Part shown: positions 10,304 to 17,907 of the stretch, piece after piece | Numbering within the stretch: position 1 is the first letter of the stretch | Layout of the letters: each line of letters opens with the position of its first letter | NCBI GenBank assembly: GCA_020436935.1 | Contig: JAGQWX010000033.1 | Span: 1-52,925 of the forward strand | Direction of reading: 5' to 3' | Length of the DNA stretch: 52,925 bases | Origin: Saprospiraceae bacterium | GTDB taxonomy: Bacteria > Bacteroidota > Bacteroidia > Chitinophagales > Saprospiraceae | The notes under the pieces: generated by a model | The model's database searches: none | What the model saw: the letters and a program-made list of their open reading frames with translations, nothing else | What the model was told of the DNA's origin: nothing | Made by a program: the position numbers and the translations under genes

Positions 10304-11038
10304 TTAAAAATGCATATCTGGAACAATAGTATCCAGAATAACCGGCACATTGCTCTTAAAACATTCCGCGTATTTGACCTGCTGCTTGCCGGATATCCTT
10401 CTTGCATGATTGCCACGTCTGGACCCCAATTCTGTGTAATAAGATTTGAGGTATTCCTGGGCCCTCATACACGCCATGGCCGCTATTTTTTTCTCAAAAA
10501 CAGAGGTAATATCGATAAAGGTGTCCGGCACAAAACCCGATAATTCTGGCTGGTGTGGCTCAAAGGAATACCATACCGGAGGATTGATTCGCGCAAATGC
10601 AGCTGCGACTCCGGCACCTGCCGACAACTGACGTGCCTTCTCCACCACCTGGTATGCAAGGGGATGGTCAGGATTGAAGGGGTCTTCCTTGGTGTGGGTA
10701 ATGATGACATTGGGTGCAAAGTCCCGAATGATGTCGGCGAGTTGTGCGACCCTTTCTTCAGTCACTATCATCGGATAATCTCCCCAATCGAGGCACTTGA
10801 ACTCACACCCCAGAATGGCCGAAGCTTCTTCCGACATTTCGTGTCTGAGTTTTTTTACTTCATCCACCGACCTGTTGGGATTTTCTTTCCACAATTCACC
10901 TGACTCGCCTCGTTCTCCATAGGATAGGGCCAGATTGAGCACCTGACCGCCCTGCTCGGCTACCTTGGCAATGGTTCCTCCTGCCCTCCATACATAGTCC
11001 GCAGAGTGTGCCCCGACCACCAGTAATTTTTTTGTCAT
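10304..11038 (-). CDS. galB: 4-oxalomesaconate hydratase, PIG-L family
   Basis: Hydrates the 4-oxalomesaconate tautomer to CHA. The 244-residue protein is of the PIG-L/LmbE type, as is GalB of Pseudomonas gallate degradation, and not of the amidohydrolase type (LigJ) found in sphingomonads. The metal site is AHSADYVWR (H11, D14) with a distal histidine in FNPDHPLAYQ (H125). The AHSAD variant, in place of AHPDD, is typical of GalB and helps separate it from sugar deacetylases. The start ATG is 12 bp from the end of ligC. The tautomerase it needs is encoded far away at 34.2-35.3 kb. Confidence 0.9.
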   Translation of the reverse strand: MTKKLLVVGAHSADYVWRAGGTIAKVAEQGGQVLNLALSYGERGESGELWKENPNRSVDEVKKLRHEMSEEASAILGCEFKCLDWGDYPMIVTEERVAQLADIIRDFAPNVIITHTKEDPFNPDHPLAYQVVEKARQLSAGAGVAAAFARINPPVWYSFEPHQPELSGFVPDTFIDITSVFEKKIAAMACMRAQEYLKSYYTELGSRRGNHARRISGKQQVKYAECFKSNVPVILDTIVPDMHF

Positions 11039-11050
11039 GATTCGAAATTT

Positions 11051-11995
11051 TTAATTGCGTGCTACGTATTCCAGTTTATGCAGGTTTTCCATCGTCAGAA
11101 AACAGTCGTGAACGTCGGCTTCGGGAGTTCTGCCCTCCATGATGGCTTCAAAAAACTCTCTATCCTGGAGTTCTATGCCATCGGTGGATACTCCCTGCCA
11201 GTCGTAATCCACAGCTTTATCAAATCCATCGGTCATATCGTTGTACCTCACTTTGAACGTGCCTTCTTCACAAATATATCTGAACCACGATCCAATGGGT
11301 CCTTCGTTGTTGAACGAAAGCGCCACTGTACACAACTTATTGCTTTGGGACTTGAGTCCGATGGTCATATCCAGCGGAACACCGATAATGGGAGATACCG
11401 GACCTTGCTGGGCCCATCTTTTGATGATGGGTTCTCCTGTTTGCCATGAAAATAGATCTACGCTGTGACAGGCGTGGTGCCACAAGAGGTGGTCGGCCCA
11501 GTCGCGCTCGACGCCAAGTGCGTTTTTATTGTTGCGTCTGTGAAAAAGTGTTTCAACCACAAGATGATGGAGGTGGAGTTCCCCGGACTTAAACTTTTCG
11601 TGGAGCCACTGGTGGGGTGGATTAAATCTCCTGGTGTGGGCCACCATGGCAACAAGTCCTGTCTCTGTCTGCGCATTGCAAACCCTTCGTGATTCCTCAA
11701 GGGAAGCTCCCATGGGTATTTCTACCAACACGTGTTTTCCGGCCTTCAATACCTCGATGGACTGATCTGCATGAAGGGGTGTAGGAGTACACAAAATGGC
11801 GCAATCAACACCCGGCAAAGCCAGCGCTTCTTCCATGCTGGTGGTCCAGTGGGTGATGCCATTGGCTTCAGCGATTTCCTTCGCTTCTGCAGGATCGGCG
11901 CTTACCAGTGAAACTACTTTGGCGTAATCTATATTTTTGATGGCTTTGAGATGTTGTCTTGCGATAGACCCTGCACCAACCATTATTATATTCAT
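11051..11995 (-). CDS. ligC: 4-carboxy-2-hydroxymuconate-6-semialdehyde (CHMS) dehydrogenase
   Basis: Oxidises the cyclic hemiacetal of CHMS, the ring-cleavage product, to PDC with NAD(P)+. It is a 314-residue Gfo/Idh/MocA oxidoreductase, close to the length known for LigC. The Rossmann motif is VGAGSIARQH (G7, G9), followed by CTPTPLHAD and VEIPMGAS in place of the usual EKP. The C-terminal domain contains HTRRFNPPHQW and WHHACHSVD, consistent with the substrate pocket of this subgroup. Its place between ligB and galB supports the specific assignment over a generic sugar dehydrogenase. Confidence 0.9.
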   Translation of the reverse strand: MNIIMVGAGSIARQHLKAIKNIDYAKVVSLVSADPAEAKEIAEANGITHWTTSMEEALALPGVDCAILCTPTPLHADQSIEVLKAGKHVLVEIPMGASLEESRRVCNAQTETGLVAMVAHTRRFNPPHQWLHEKFKSGELHLHHLVVETLFHRRNNKNALGVERDWADHLLWHHACHSVDLFSWQTGEPIIKRWAQQGPVSPIIGVPLDMTIGLKSQSNKLCTVALSFNNEGPIGSWFRYICEEGTFKVRYNDMTDGFDKAVDYDWQGVSTDGIELQDREFFEAIMEGRTPEADVHDCFLTMENLHKLEYVARN

Positions 11996-12028
11996 TTCTA
12001 CTTAATTTTATTTGAATTTTAAATCAGT

Positions 12029-12871
12029 TTAATTATCGTTTTCCAAACAAATGACCCCAAAAGCGGTGTTTGAAGAGGCCACATGGTACTTTCTAAAAGT
12101 CTCCTTTACCCGTTCATCCAATGCTCCGCGCATGACTTGCCACATGACCAGTTCTATGCCTTCGGTACCAGACTCGCGGATGTATTCAAGGTGTGGTTTT
12201 TTCATATTTTCAATGTTATTGCCGCTCAGGTTGTCCAGATATTTTATGTCAAATTCTGTATTGATAACTCCCGCACGCTCACCCTGCAATTGATGAGACA
12301 TGCCGCCTGTTCCAGCGATCATCACCCTCAAATCTTCGTCATATTCTTCTACTGCTCTCCTTATGGCTTGTCCGAGATGGAAACAACGCTCAGCCGTAGG
12401 AGGAGGATATTGTATGACGTTGACACAAATGGGAATGACCTTTACTGGCCATTTTTCCACTTCGCCAAACATTACTGTCATAGGTACAGAAAAACCATGG
12501 TCGAGGTCCAGCTCATTGACAATGGTCAGGTCGAAACCATCCAGGATACATGATTCTGCAATATGCCATGCCAGCTGATCATCACCTTCATAATGAGGAA
12601 TGGGCCGGGGGCCATATCCCTCATCTGCATTTTCATAATAAGGTGCCACACCAATAGCGAAAGTTGGGACCATCTTAAAGGATAGTGAAGTTGCATGGTC
12701 ATTAAACACCACGATCATCACATCCGGCTTCTGGTCAAGGATCCATTTCCTTGCTGGTGGAATGGCCTCAAAAAGAGGTGACCAATACCCATCAGTAGTT
12801 TGTCCTTTATCGCTTGCAATGCCGACCGGTGGAACATGCGAACATCCTATTCCGCCAACTATTTTTGCCAT
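12029..12871 (-). CDS. ligB: Protocatechuate 4,5-dioxygenase, beta (catalytic) subunit
   Basis: Extradiol (type II, LigB family) ring-cleaving dioxygenase: opens protocatechuate between C4 and C5 with Fe(II). The 280-residue protein has the metal and catalytic residues in register: H12 in GCSHVPP, H59 in FNDHATS, the catalytic H193 in GGMSHQLQGERAG, and a glutamate (E237 or E240) in GTEGIELVMW. It works as a heterotetramer with LigA, encoded just upstream. Gallate dioxygenase is related but is usually a single fused chain; separate subunits and the pobA neighbour point to protocatechuate. Confidence 0.94.
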   Translation of the reverse strand: MAKIVGGIGCSHVPPVGIASDKGQTTDGYWSPLFEAIPPARKWILDQKPDVMIVVFNDHATSLSFKMVPTFAIGVAPYYENADEGYGPRPIPHYEGDDQLAWHIAESCILDGFDLTIVNELDLDHGFSVPMTVMFGEVEKWPVKVIPICVNVIQYPPPTAERCFHLGQAIRRAVEEYDEDLRVMIAGTGGMSHQLQGERAGVINTEFDIKYLDNLSGNNIENMKKPHLEYIRESGTEGIELVMWQVMRGALDERVKETFRKYHVASSNTAFGVICLENDN

Positions 12872-12910
12872 TTGTCAAATTTATAATTATAAATAATGAT
12901 GAAATTGGGA

Positions 12911-13318
12911 TCAATAATCTGAAGTTTTACTCCTGTTGCCAATGATGGACCTGCCACCGCTGAGCATCATTTCCTTGAATTCTTCTTCTGTAATTCCGGA
13001 CATTTTACCACCAATGTACTGCATTGTTTTTCTGTCACAGGCGGCGATTTTCCAGACGTAGTAGATATTGCCTCCTAGATCCAGAAGTTTCAGCCATTCC
13101 CGGTTCAGTACGGCTTGCTTTTGTTCTTCCGTCATCGGAAATCGATCGAGGTACGCCCGTTCGTTCTCGCGGAAGGCTTGCCGGCCCTCTTCTTTGTTGA
13201 GGGTCATGCAGAAAATGTTGAGATGATAGCCCATTCTGCTTCTTTCCGGGGTAAAAACCCTGGTGCCGGGAATATCTTCAAATGCTTTGCGCAATTCTTG
13301 TTTTTCTTCTTTCGTCAT
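12911..13318 (-). CDS. ligA: Protocatechuate 4,5-dioxygenase, alpha subunit
   Basis: Small helical subunit that caps the LigB active site. About 135 residues from ATG 13318. The core IPGTRVFTPERSRMGYHLN matches the family hallmark, followed by the AYLD motif, GGNIYYVWKI and a C-terminal MMLSGGRS close to LigA. A TTG at 13336 would add six residues and overlap the end of pobA by 8 bp, so either start leaves the two genes nearly contiguous and probably translationally linked. Confidence 0.93.
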   Translation of the reverse strand: MTKEEKQELRKAFEDIPGTRVFTPERSRMGYHLNIFCMTLNKEEGRQAFRENERAYLDRFPMTEEQKQAVLNREWLKLLDLGGNIYYVWKIAACDRKTMQYIGGKMSGITEEEFKEMMLSGGRSIIGNRSKTSDY

Positions 13319-13328
13319 CTTTATTGAT

Positions 13329-14516
13329 TTAATCAATATGTTTTAATCCCACATAGTTTTCTGCAATGGTGGTCCGCATGGCCACAGAATTTTTGATGTA
13401 ATCAAACTGCGATTTTTGCAACTGATATTCAAAAGATCCAGATTCAAATTGCCGATGGAATTGTCGGGTCATAAAATTAGAAAAATGTTGTGCCCTCCAG
13501 ATACGTTTGAGCGCTTCATTTGAATATCCCTCCAACAATGCTGTATCACCATTGTCATAAAATCTTTCAAAAGCATCACTTAAAATGCGGATATCAGCGA
13601 CGGCCAGATTGAGGCCTTTCCCTCCGGTAGGTGGCACGATATGGGCAGCATCTCCCGCAATAAATAGTCTTCCTTCCTGCATTTTATCAATCATAAAACT
13701 CCGCATCGGTGTTATGCTTTTCTGGATGATTGGACCGGTATTGAGCTTCCAACCTGCACTGCCCAGTCTTTTTTCCAGAGCTTGCCAAATCCTGTCATCC
13801 GACCAATGGTCTATATGATCATCGTTGTCTACCTGGATGTACAGCCTGCTCAAGCTGGGGGATCGGTAGCTGAGCAAGGCAAATCCTTCTTCATGGAAGG
13901 CATAAATCAATTCGTCGGAAGATGGAGGAGTCTCGGCCAGAATGCCCAGCCAGCTGTACGGGTATTCGATTTCGTGGGTCCTGTAAGAATCCTTTTGCAA
14001 TGCTTGTCTGCCTATACCATGATATCCATCGCAGGCCACCACAAAATCGCACATCAGTTCCTTTTCTTCCTCATGTTCAATGAATACAATGGAAGGTTTT
14101 GCAGCATGAATATTTCGTATTTCCAGGGCACTGGCTTCAAACCTGATGTCTCTTTGTTCTTCGTCTACCAGTTTGGCTATAAAATCCCTAACGACGTATT
14201 CCTGGCCATAAATGGTAATGCGCCTGCCACCCGTAAGTTCTTCAAATGGAATATGGACGCGATCTCCGTTGAAACTGAGCATCACACCATGGTGAGCCAG
14301 TCCTTTGAGCTTTAAATTATGATCCACCCCCAGCTCGGCCATCATGTCGGTCGTGTTTTGCTCTAAAAGTCCTGCACGAAGTCGATTTTCTACATATGAC
14401 CTGCTTTTGTGCTCCAGGACAACATTGTCTATGCCGAGGAGATGTAGTTTCCTGGACAGGAACAATCCTGCGGGACCGGCACCAATGATGCCTACCTGTG
14501 TGCTCAACGAACTCAT
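13329..14516 (-). CDS. pobA: 4-hydroxybenzoate 3-monooxygenase
   Basis: NAD(P)H- and FAD-dependent hydroxylase that converts 4-hydroxybenzoate to protocatechuate; first gene of the operon. At 395 residues it is collinear with Pseudomonas PobA: GAGPAG (12-17), RAGLLEQ, CDGYHGIGRQ (D163), ELIYAF (Y205), SYRSPSLSR (S216, R218, R224), GDAAHIVPPTGGKGLN (from G288) and AENYVGL (Y388). The tyrosines, serine and arginines that bind and activate 4-hydroxybenzoate are all kept, so the substrate call is firm. Transcription starts in the 62-bp gap shared with the divergent AraC regulator. Confidence 0.96.
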   Translation of the reverse strand: MSSLSTQVGIIGAGPAGLFLSRKLHLLGIDNVVLEHKSRSYVENRLRAGLLEQNTTDMMAELGVDHNLKLKGLAHHGVMLSFNGDRVHIPFEELTGGRRITIYGQEYVVRDFIAKLVDEEQRDIRFEASALEIRNIHAAKPSIVFIEHEEEKELMCDFVVACDGYHGIGRQALQKDSYRTHEIEYPYSWLGILAETPPSSDELIYAFHEEGFALLSYRSPSLSRLYIQVDNDDHIDHWSDDRIWQALEKRLGSAGWKLNTGPIIQKSITPMRSFMIDKMQEGRLFIAGDAAHIVPPTGGKGLNLAVADIRILSDAFERFYDNGDTALLEGYSNEALKRIWRAQHFSNFMTRQFHRQFESGSFEYQLQKSQFDYIKNSVAMRTTIAENYVGLKHID

Positions 14517-14578
14517 ACAAAAATTTTAGCAATATTAACCGGATATGGCAATAGCGTCTGGTAAAAAAAAATATTAGT
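14517..14578. promoter_or_regulatory. Divergent promoter region pobA / AraC regulator
   Basis: This short AT-rich gap must hold the promoter of the nine-gene operon, and probably the promoter of the regulator, whose exact start is uncertain. A TATATTTA at 14583-14590 resembles the -7 element of Bacteroidota. I see no clear -33 partner or inverted repeat, so the operator of the AraC protein cannot be defined by eye. Confidence 0.45.
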
Positions 14579-15532
14579 TTGGTATATTTAGAACATTGTC
14601 CACTCAATTTTATAGCTTTCGGAATAAAATTACAATTTACCATTCCTGTGCCGTCAATAAAACACTTTCAGGGCATCTACGGGGAACATGATTTCCCATT
14701 CCGGGACATCGATGTACATGTCGAGCCGCTCAGACAAAGGAGTGAGGTCTATAATTTTGAAATAACAGAACATTTACATTCCCGCCTCATCCAGGTATTT
14801 TTTCTGGAACAGGGCGGTGGCATTTTGATTTCTGAAGGCAGGGAAATAACAATGACAGCTCCATGCCTGATTTTGATTCCAAGCGGTATTTTACACGGCT
14901 TTGTCTGGAAGGAAAACATTGCAGGGACAGTGATCACAGCGTCCAACGCCATGTACGACAGATATGTAGTGGATCATCAAAAAATCACGGGTATGTTTCA
15001 CGAACTGCAATATCTGGATTTTGAAAATGACCTGGTCAGATTTGAACAATTCAAAACCATCATCCGCGAAATCAGCACAGAACTCAAAAACGATATCGCG
15101 GGCAAGGAATATGCCTTGCACCTGCTGGTCCAGTTTTTATTCCTTCAGATCCACCGAAAACATTTGGTCAGCAGCCAGATCAGCATATCCTCCAAAGACA
15201 GGAGTCTGGTCCATTTCAATGCATTCCAAAAACTGCTCAGCAATGAACCCAGGAACATCAAATCCGTCAAAGAATATGCAAAAATGCTCAACATCACTTC
15301 TGTACATCTCAACAGGATATGCAATGCTTTGGTGCAAAAATCAGCACTGAAAATCATCCACGAGAGAATTGCATCCGAAGCCAGGAAGATGTTGTTGTAC
15401 ACTGAACTTTCCATCGGTCAAATTTCTTATGATCTGCACTTCAAAGACCCTTCACATTTCAGCAAATTCATGACGAAAACCATGGGAGAAAGCCCCAAAC
15501 ACATCAGAAAAGACATCCATAAAAACAAATAA
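14579..15532 (+). CDS. AraC-family transcriptional regulator (PobR/PobC-like)
   Basis: A 317-residue regulator: N-terminal cupin-type sensory domain (about 25-150) and C-terminal double helix-turn-helix (about 215-315), with KEYAKMLNITSVHLNRIC as the first HTH and FKDPSHFSKFMTKTMGESP as the conserved second. AraC proteins of this layout next to pobA activate it in response to 4-hydroxybenzoate, so it probably controls the divergent operon; this is inferred from position. The frame opens with TTG at 14579; no ATG occurs before residue 90, and a GTG near 14648 is an alternative start. The next gene follows after 28 bp. Confidence 0.85.
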   Translation: MVYLEHCPLNFIAFGIKLQFTIPVPSIKHFQGIYGEHDFPFRDIDVHVEPLRQRSEVYNFEITEHLHSRLIQVFFLEQGGGILISEGREITMTAPCLILIPSGILHGFVWKENIAGTVITASNAMYDRYVVDHQKITGMFHELQYLDFENDLVRFEQFKTIIREISTELKNDIAGKEYALHLLVQFLFLQIHRKHLVSSQISISSKDRSLVHFNAFQKLLSNEPRNIKSVKEYAKMLNITSVHLNRICNALVQKSALKIIHERIASEARKMLLYTELSIGQISYDLHFKDPSHFSKFMTKTMGESPKHIRKDIHKNK

Positions 15533-15560
15533 AACAGGTGACCAGCTACAAAAAAACAAT

Positions 15561-16328
15561 ATGAACATAAAAAATAAAACCATAGTTATTACAGGGGGAG
15601 CCTCAGGCTTGGGTGCTGCCTGCGCAGAGATGATTGTTGCCGAAGGAGGAAATGCCGTCATGCTCGACGTGAACGAGGAAAAGGGCAAAATGATGGAAAA
15701 CAAATTGGGAAGAAACTCACTTTTCTCACAAGCTGATGTTACAAATCCCGAAAGTGTTTCAGTGGCCCTTGGGAATGCCATCACCCGATTTGGCCAGATC
15801 AATGGTCTGGTGAATTGTGCGGGCATTGGTCCGGCTGCCAGGGTATTGGGGCGTGAAGGCATCCACGACCTCGGCTTATTTACCAAAACCATTGGCATCA
15901 ATCTCACCGGAAGCTTCAATATGATCCGGATGGTTGCAGAGGTAATGCAAAACAATCCGCCAAACGAAGAAGGAGAAAGGGGTGTCATCATCAACACAGC
16001 TTCCGTTGCCGCATTTGAAGGTCAGATCGGTCAGGCTGCATATGCGGCATCCAAGGGAGGTATCGTTTCCATGACATTGCCCATTGCCAGGGAATTTGCC
16101 AGGATTGGCATCAGGGTCATGACCATAACGCCCGGCATCTTCCACACTCCTATGATGGACAATATGTCTCCAGAAGTTCAGGCATCTCTTGGGGCTCAGG
16201 TTCCTTTTCCTTCGAGACTGGGTCAACCCTCTGAATACGCGCTTTTAGCAAAACAAATATTTGAAAATCCGATGCTCAACGGATCTGTTATCCGATTGGA
16301 CGGAGCGATCAGGATGACACCGAAGTGA
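15561..16328 (+). CDS. SDR 3-hydroxyacyl-CoA dehydrogenase (CouN-like, HSD17B10-like)
   Basis: A 255-residue classical short-chain dehydrogenase: TGGASGLG (11-18) for NAD(H), NCAG (85-88), catalytic S148, Y161 and K165 (YAASK). Its closest general type is the 3-hydroxyacyl-CoA dehydrogenase type-2 group, recognised by the IINTASVAAFEGQIGQAAY segment. In actinobacterial and Rhodopseudomonas hydroxycinnamate degradation such an SDR oxidises the aryl-3-hydroxypropionyl-CoA to the beta-keto thioester. With the CoA ligase and hydratase close by, that is the likely role here. It is probably co-transcribed with the AraC gene. Confidence 0.85.
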   Translation: MNIKNKTIVITGGASGLGAACAEMIVAEGGNAVMLDVNEEKGKMMENKLGRNSLFSQADVTNPESVSVALGNAITRFGQINGLVNCAGIGPAARVLGREGIHDLGLFTKTIGINLTGSFNMIRMVAEVMQNNPPNEEGERGVIINTASVAAFEGQIGQAAYAASKGGIVSMTLPIAREFARIGIRVMTITPGIFHTPMMDNMSPEVQASLGAQVPFPSRLGQPSEYALLAKQIFENPMLNGSVIRLDGAIRMTPK

Positions 16329-16363
16329 TGTAATGCAAGTGAATTTATATTAGTAATACACCC

Positions 16364-16389
16364 ATGATAGTATCATATGATACTATCAT
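16364..16389. repeat. 26-bp perfect palindrome after the SDR gene
   Basis: ATGATAGTATCAT followed at once by its reverse complement, 35 bp after the SDR stop codon. No T-run follows, so it is a weak terminator at best; it may be a protein-binding dyad or a hairpin protecting the transcript end. Confidence 0.7.
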
Positions 16390-16597
16390 TACACAAAAAC
16401 TTAATTAGTTAAGAGCGCAAATTGACGATGCTTTGGCATTTTGAGGTTTGATGTATAGGACTAATGGCCTGTTGGGTTTTGGGAAATTGTTGAGATATCT
16501 AGCTTAGTCTTTAATGTTGGCTTTGTCTTAGTATTTTGTCATGATTTTTGGTCAAAAATCTCGCCAAAATAAAATCATTTACTTTTGATTTTGGGCT

Positions 16598-16960
16598 ATA
16601 ATCATTACACCCCATTCGGGGTTTTGGTCTTTGTATCATCCTCCCCATATCCTCATATTTCTGCGCTTTTCTGTGAAAATTTCAGCGAAATCTGCGGGTA
16701 AATATGCTATTTTGGTCTTGTGTAAAGCCAAAAAAAAATCTGAAGCTATTGACTAAAAGTTACCCTATAGTGATATAAATTTTATACCCCATTCGGGGTT
16801 TTGGTCTTTGTTTCACCCTCCCTACATTTTGAAATTTCTGCGCATTTCTGCGCAACTTTCAGCGTTTTCTGCGGGCAAAAGAAGCCGAAGATGGTCTTTT
16901 ATAAACCCAAAAAATCTAAACCTATTGAAAAAAGTTAGCCTATGATTTAATATATCTTGT
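16598..16960. repeat. Two diverged copies of an approximately 177-bp noncoding repeat with terminator-like hairpins
   Basis: Copy one starts near 16598 and copy two near 16775. Both carry ACCCCATTCGGGGTTTTGG (hairpin CCCC-ATTC-GGGG plus T-run at 16610 and 16787), then GGTCTTTG, TTTCTGCGC and TCTGCGGG blocks, and an A-rich end. The two hairpin starts are 177 bp apart. No ORF is present anywhere in 16329-17142. The CTGCG phrases resemble intergenic repeats common in Bacteroidota. Confidence 0.75.
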
Positions 16961-17142
16961 TATAAATTATCAATTTTCAAAGCCACTCTACTCCATTTGT
17001 ATAATTTATTGCCGGACCTCTTATATTTGGTATCAGGTATATTAGAAGTGCAAAAATTACATTTGATTTACCTTGAAATTCGATTTTGTTCATTTCCGGA
17101 GATCATGGGTTATATAACTCAGTCTCCAAAAGCCACTTATTT

Positions 17143-17907
17143 ATGAAACACATCATCACAGAAGTCAGAGACAAAGTATTGTTGATTGGGATCAACCGCA
17201 TCGAAAAACGGAATGCCCTCAACAAAGAAATAATGCTTGAGCTGGAGTCTACTTTTTCGTCCATCCCTGATGGTATTGGCTGTATTGTGATCCATGGATT
17301 TGGAGACCACTTCAGTGCCGGACTCGACCTTTCTGAATTGAAAGAAATGGACGTTGAAGAAGGTCTGTACCACTCCATTGCCTGGCGTCCAATCCTCGAC
17401 AAAATGCAGTTTGGCAAGGTGCCGGTAATTGCGGCTTTGCATGGTGCATGCATTGGCGGAGGCCTCGAACTCGCCAGCGCAGCCCACATCAGGGTGGCCG
17501 ATGAATCGACTTACTATGCTTTGCCCGAAGGAATGCGGGGCATATTCGTAGGAGGTGGCGGATCGGTAAGGATTCCCAGACTTGTTGGCACCGCCGTCAT
17601 GATGGACATGATGCTCACAGGAAGAATACACAACGCTGAGGAAGGACATCGACTTGGTTTTTCACAATACATCACAGAAAAAGGAAAACATCTGGAAAAA
17701 AGCATTGAACTGGCCAGGCGAATATGCGACAATGCTCCGATGACCAATTTTGCATTGATCCAGGTTTTGCCTCGCATTGCAGATTCCACCCAGGACATTG
17801 GTATGATGATGGAATCACTCACCGCTGCCATCACACAAAGCGCACCGGAAGCTAAAAGAAGACTCAATGACTTTCTGGAAGGCAGGGCAAAAAAGGTGAA
17901 GGAATGA
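17143..17907 (+). CDS. Enoyl-CoA hydratase/isomerase family protein (CouM-like)
   Basis: A crotonase-fold enzyme of 254 residues from ATG 17143; an upstream in-frame extension adds 19 residues unlike the family. The oxyanion-hole region is HFSAGLDL and GACIGGGLELASAAH. Both hydratase glutamates are kept (E109 in GGGLE, E129 in LPEGMRG). It could hydrate feruloyl- or coumaroyl-CoA, either as a plain hydratase or as a hydratase-lyase of the Ech/HCHL type. Because an SDR and an aryl-beta-ketoacyl-CoA hydrolase candidate are also in the window, I favour the plain hydratase of a beta-oxidative route. It overlaps the CoA ligase by 4 bp. Confidence 0.83.
   Translation: MKHIITEVRDKVLLIGINRIEKRNALNKEIMLELESTFSSIPDGIGCIVIHGFGDHFSAGLDLSELKEMDVEEGLYHSIAWRPILDKMQFGKVPVIAALHGACIGGGLELASAAHIRVADESTYYALPEGMRGIFVGGGGSVRIPRLVGTAVMMDMMLTGRIHNAEEGHRLGFSQYITEKGKHLEKSIELARRICDNAPMTNFALIQVLPRIADSTQDIGMMMESLTAAITQSAPEAKRRLNDFLEGRAKKVKE

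Noticed and set aside
17143-17907. Hydroxycinnamoyl-CoA hydratase-lyase giving an aromatic aldehyde
   Set aside because: Possible, but not preferred: no aldehyde dehydrogenase is nearby, while an SDR and a beta-ketoacyl-CoA hydrolase candidate are.
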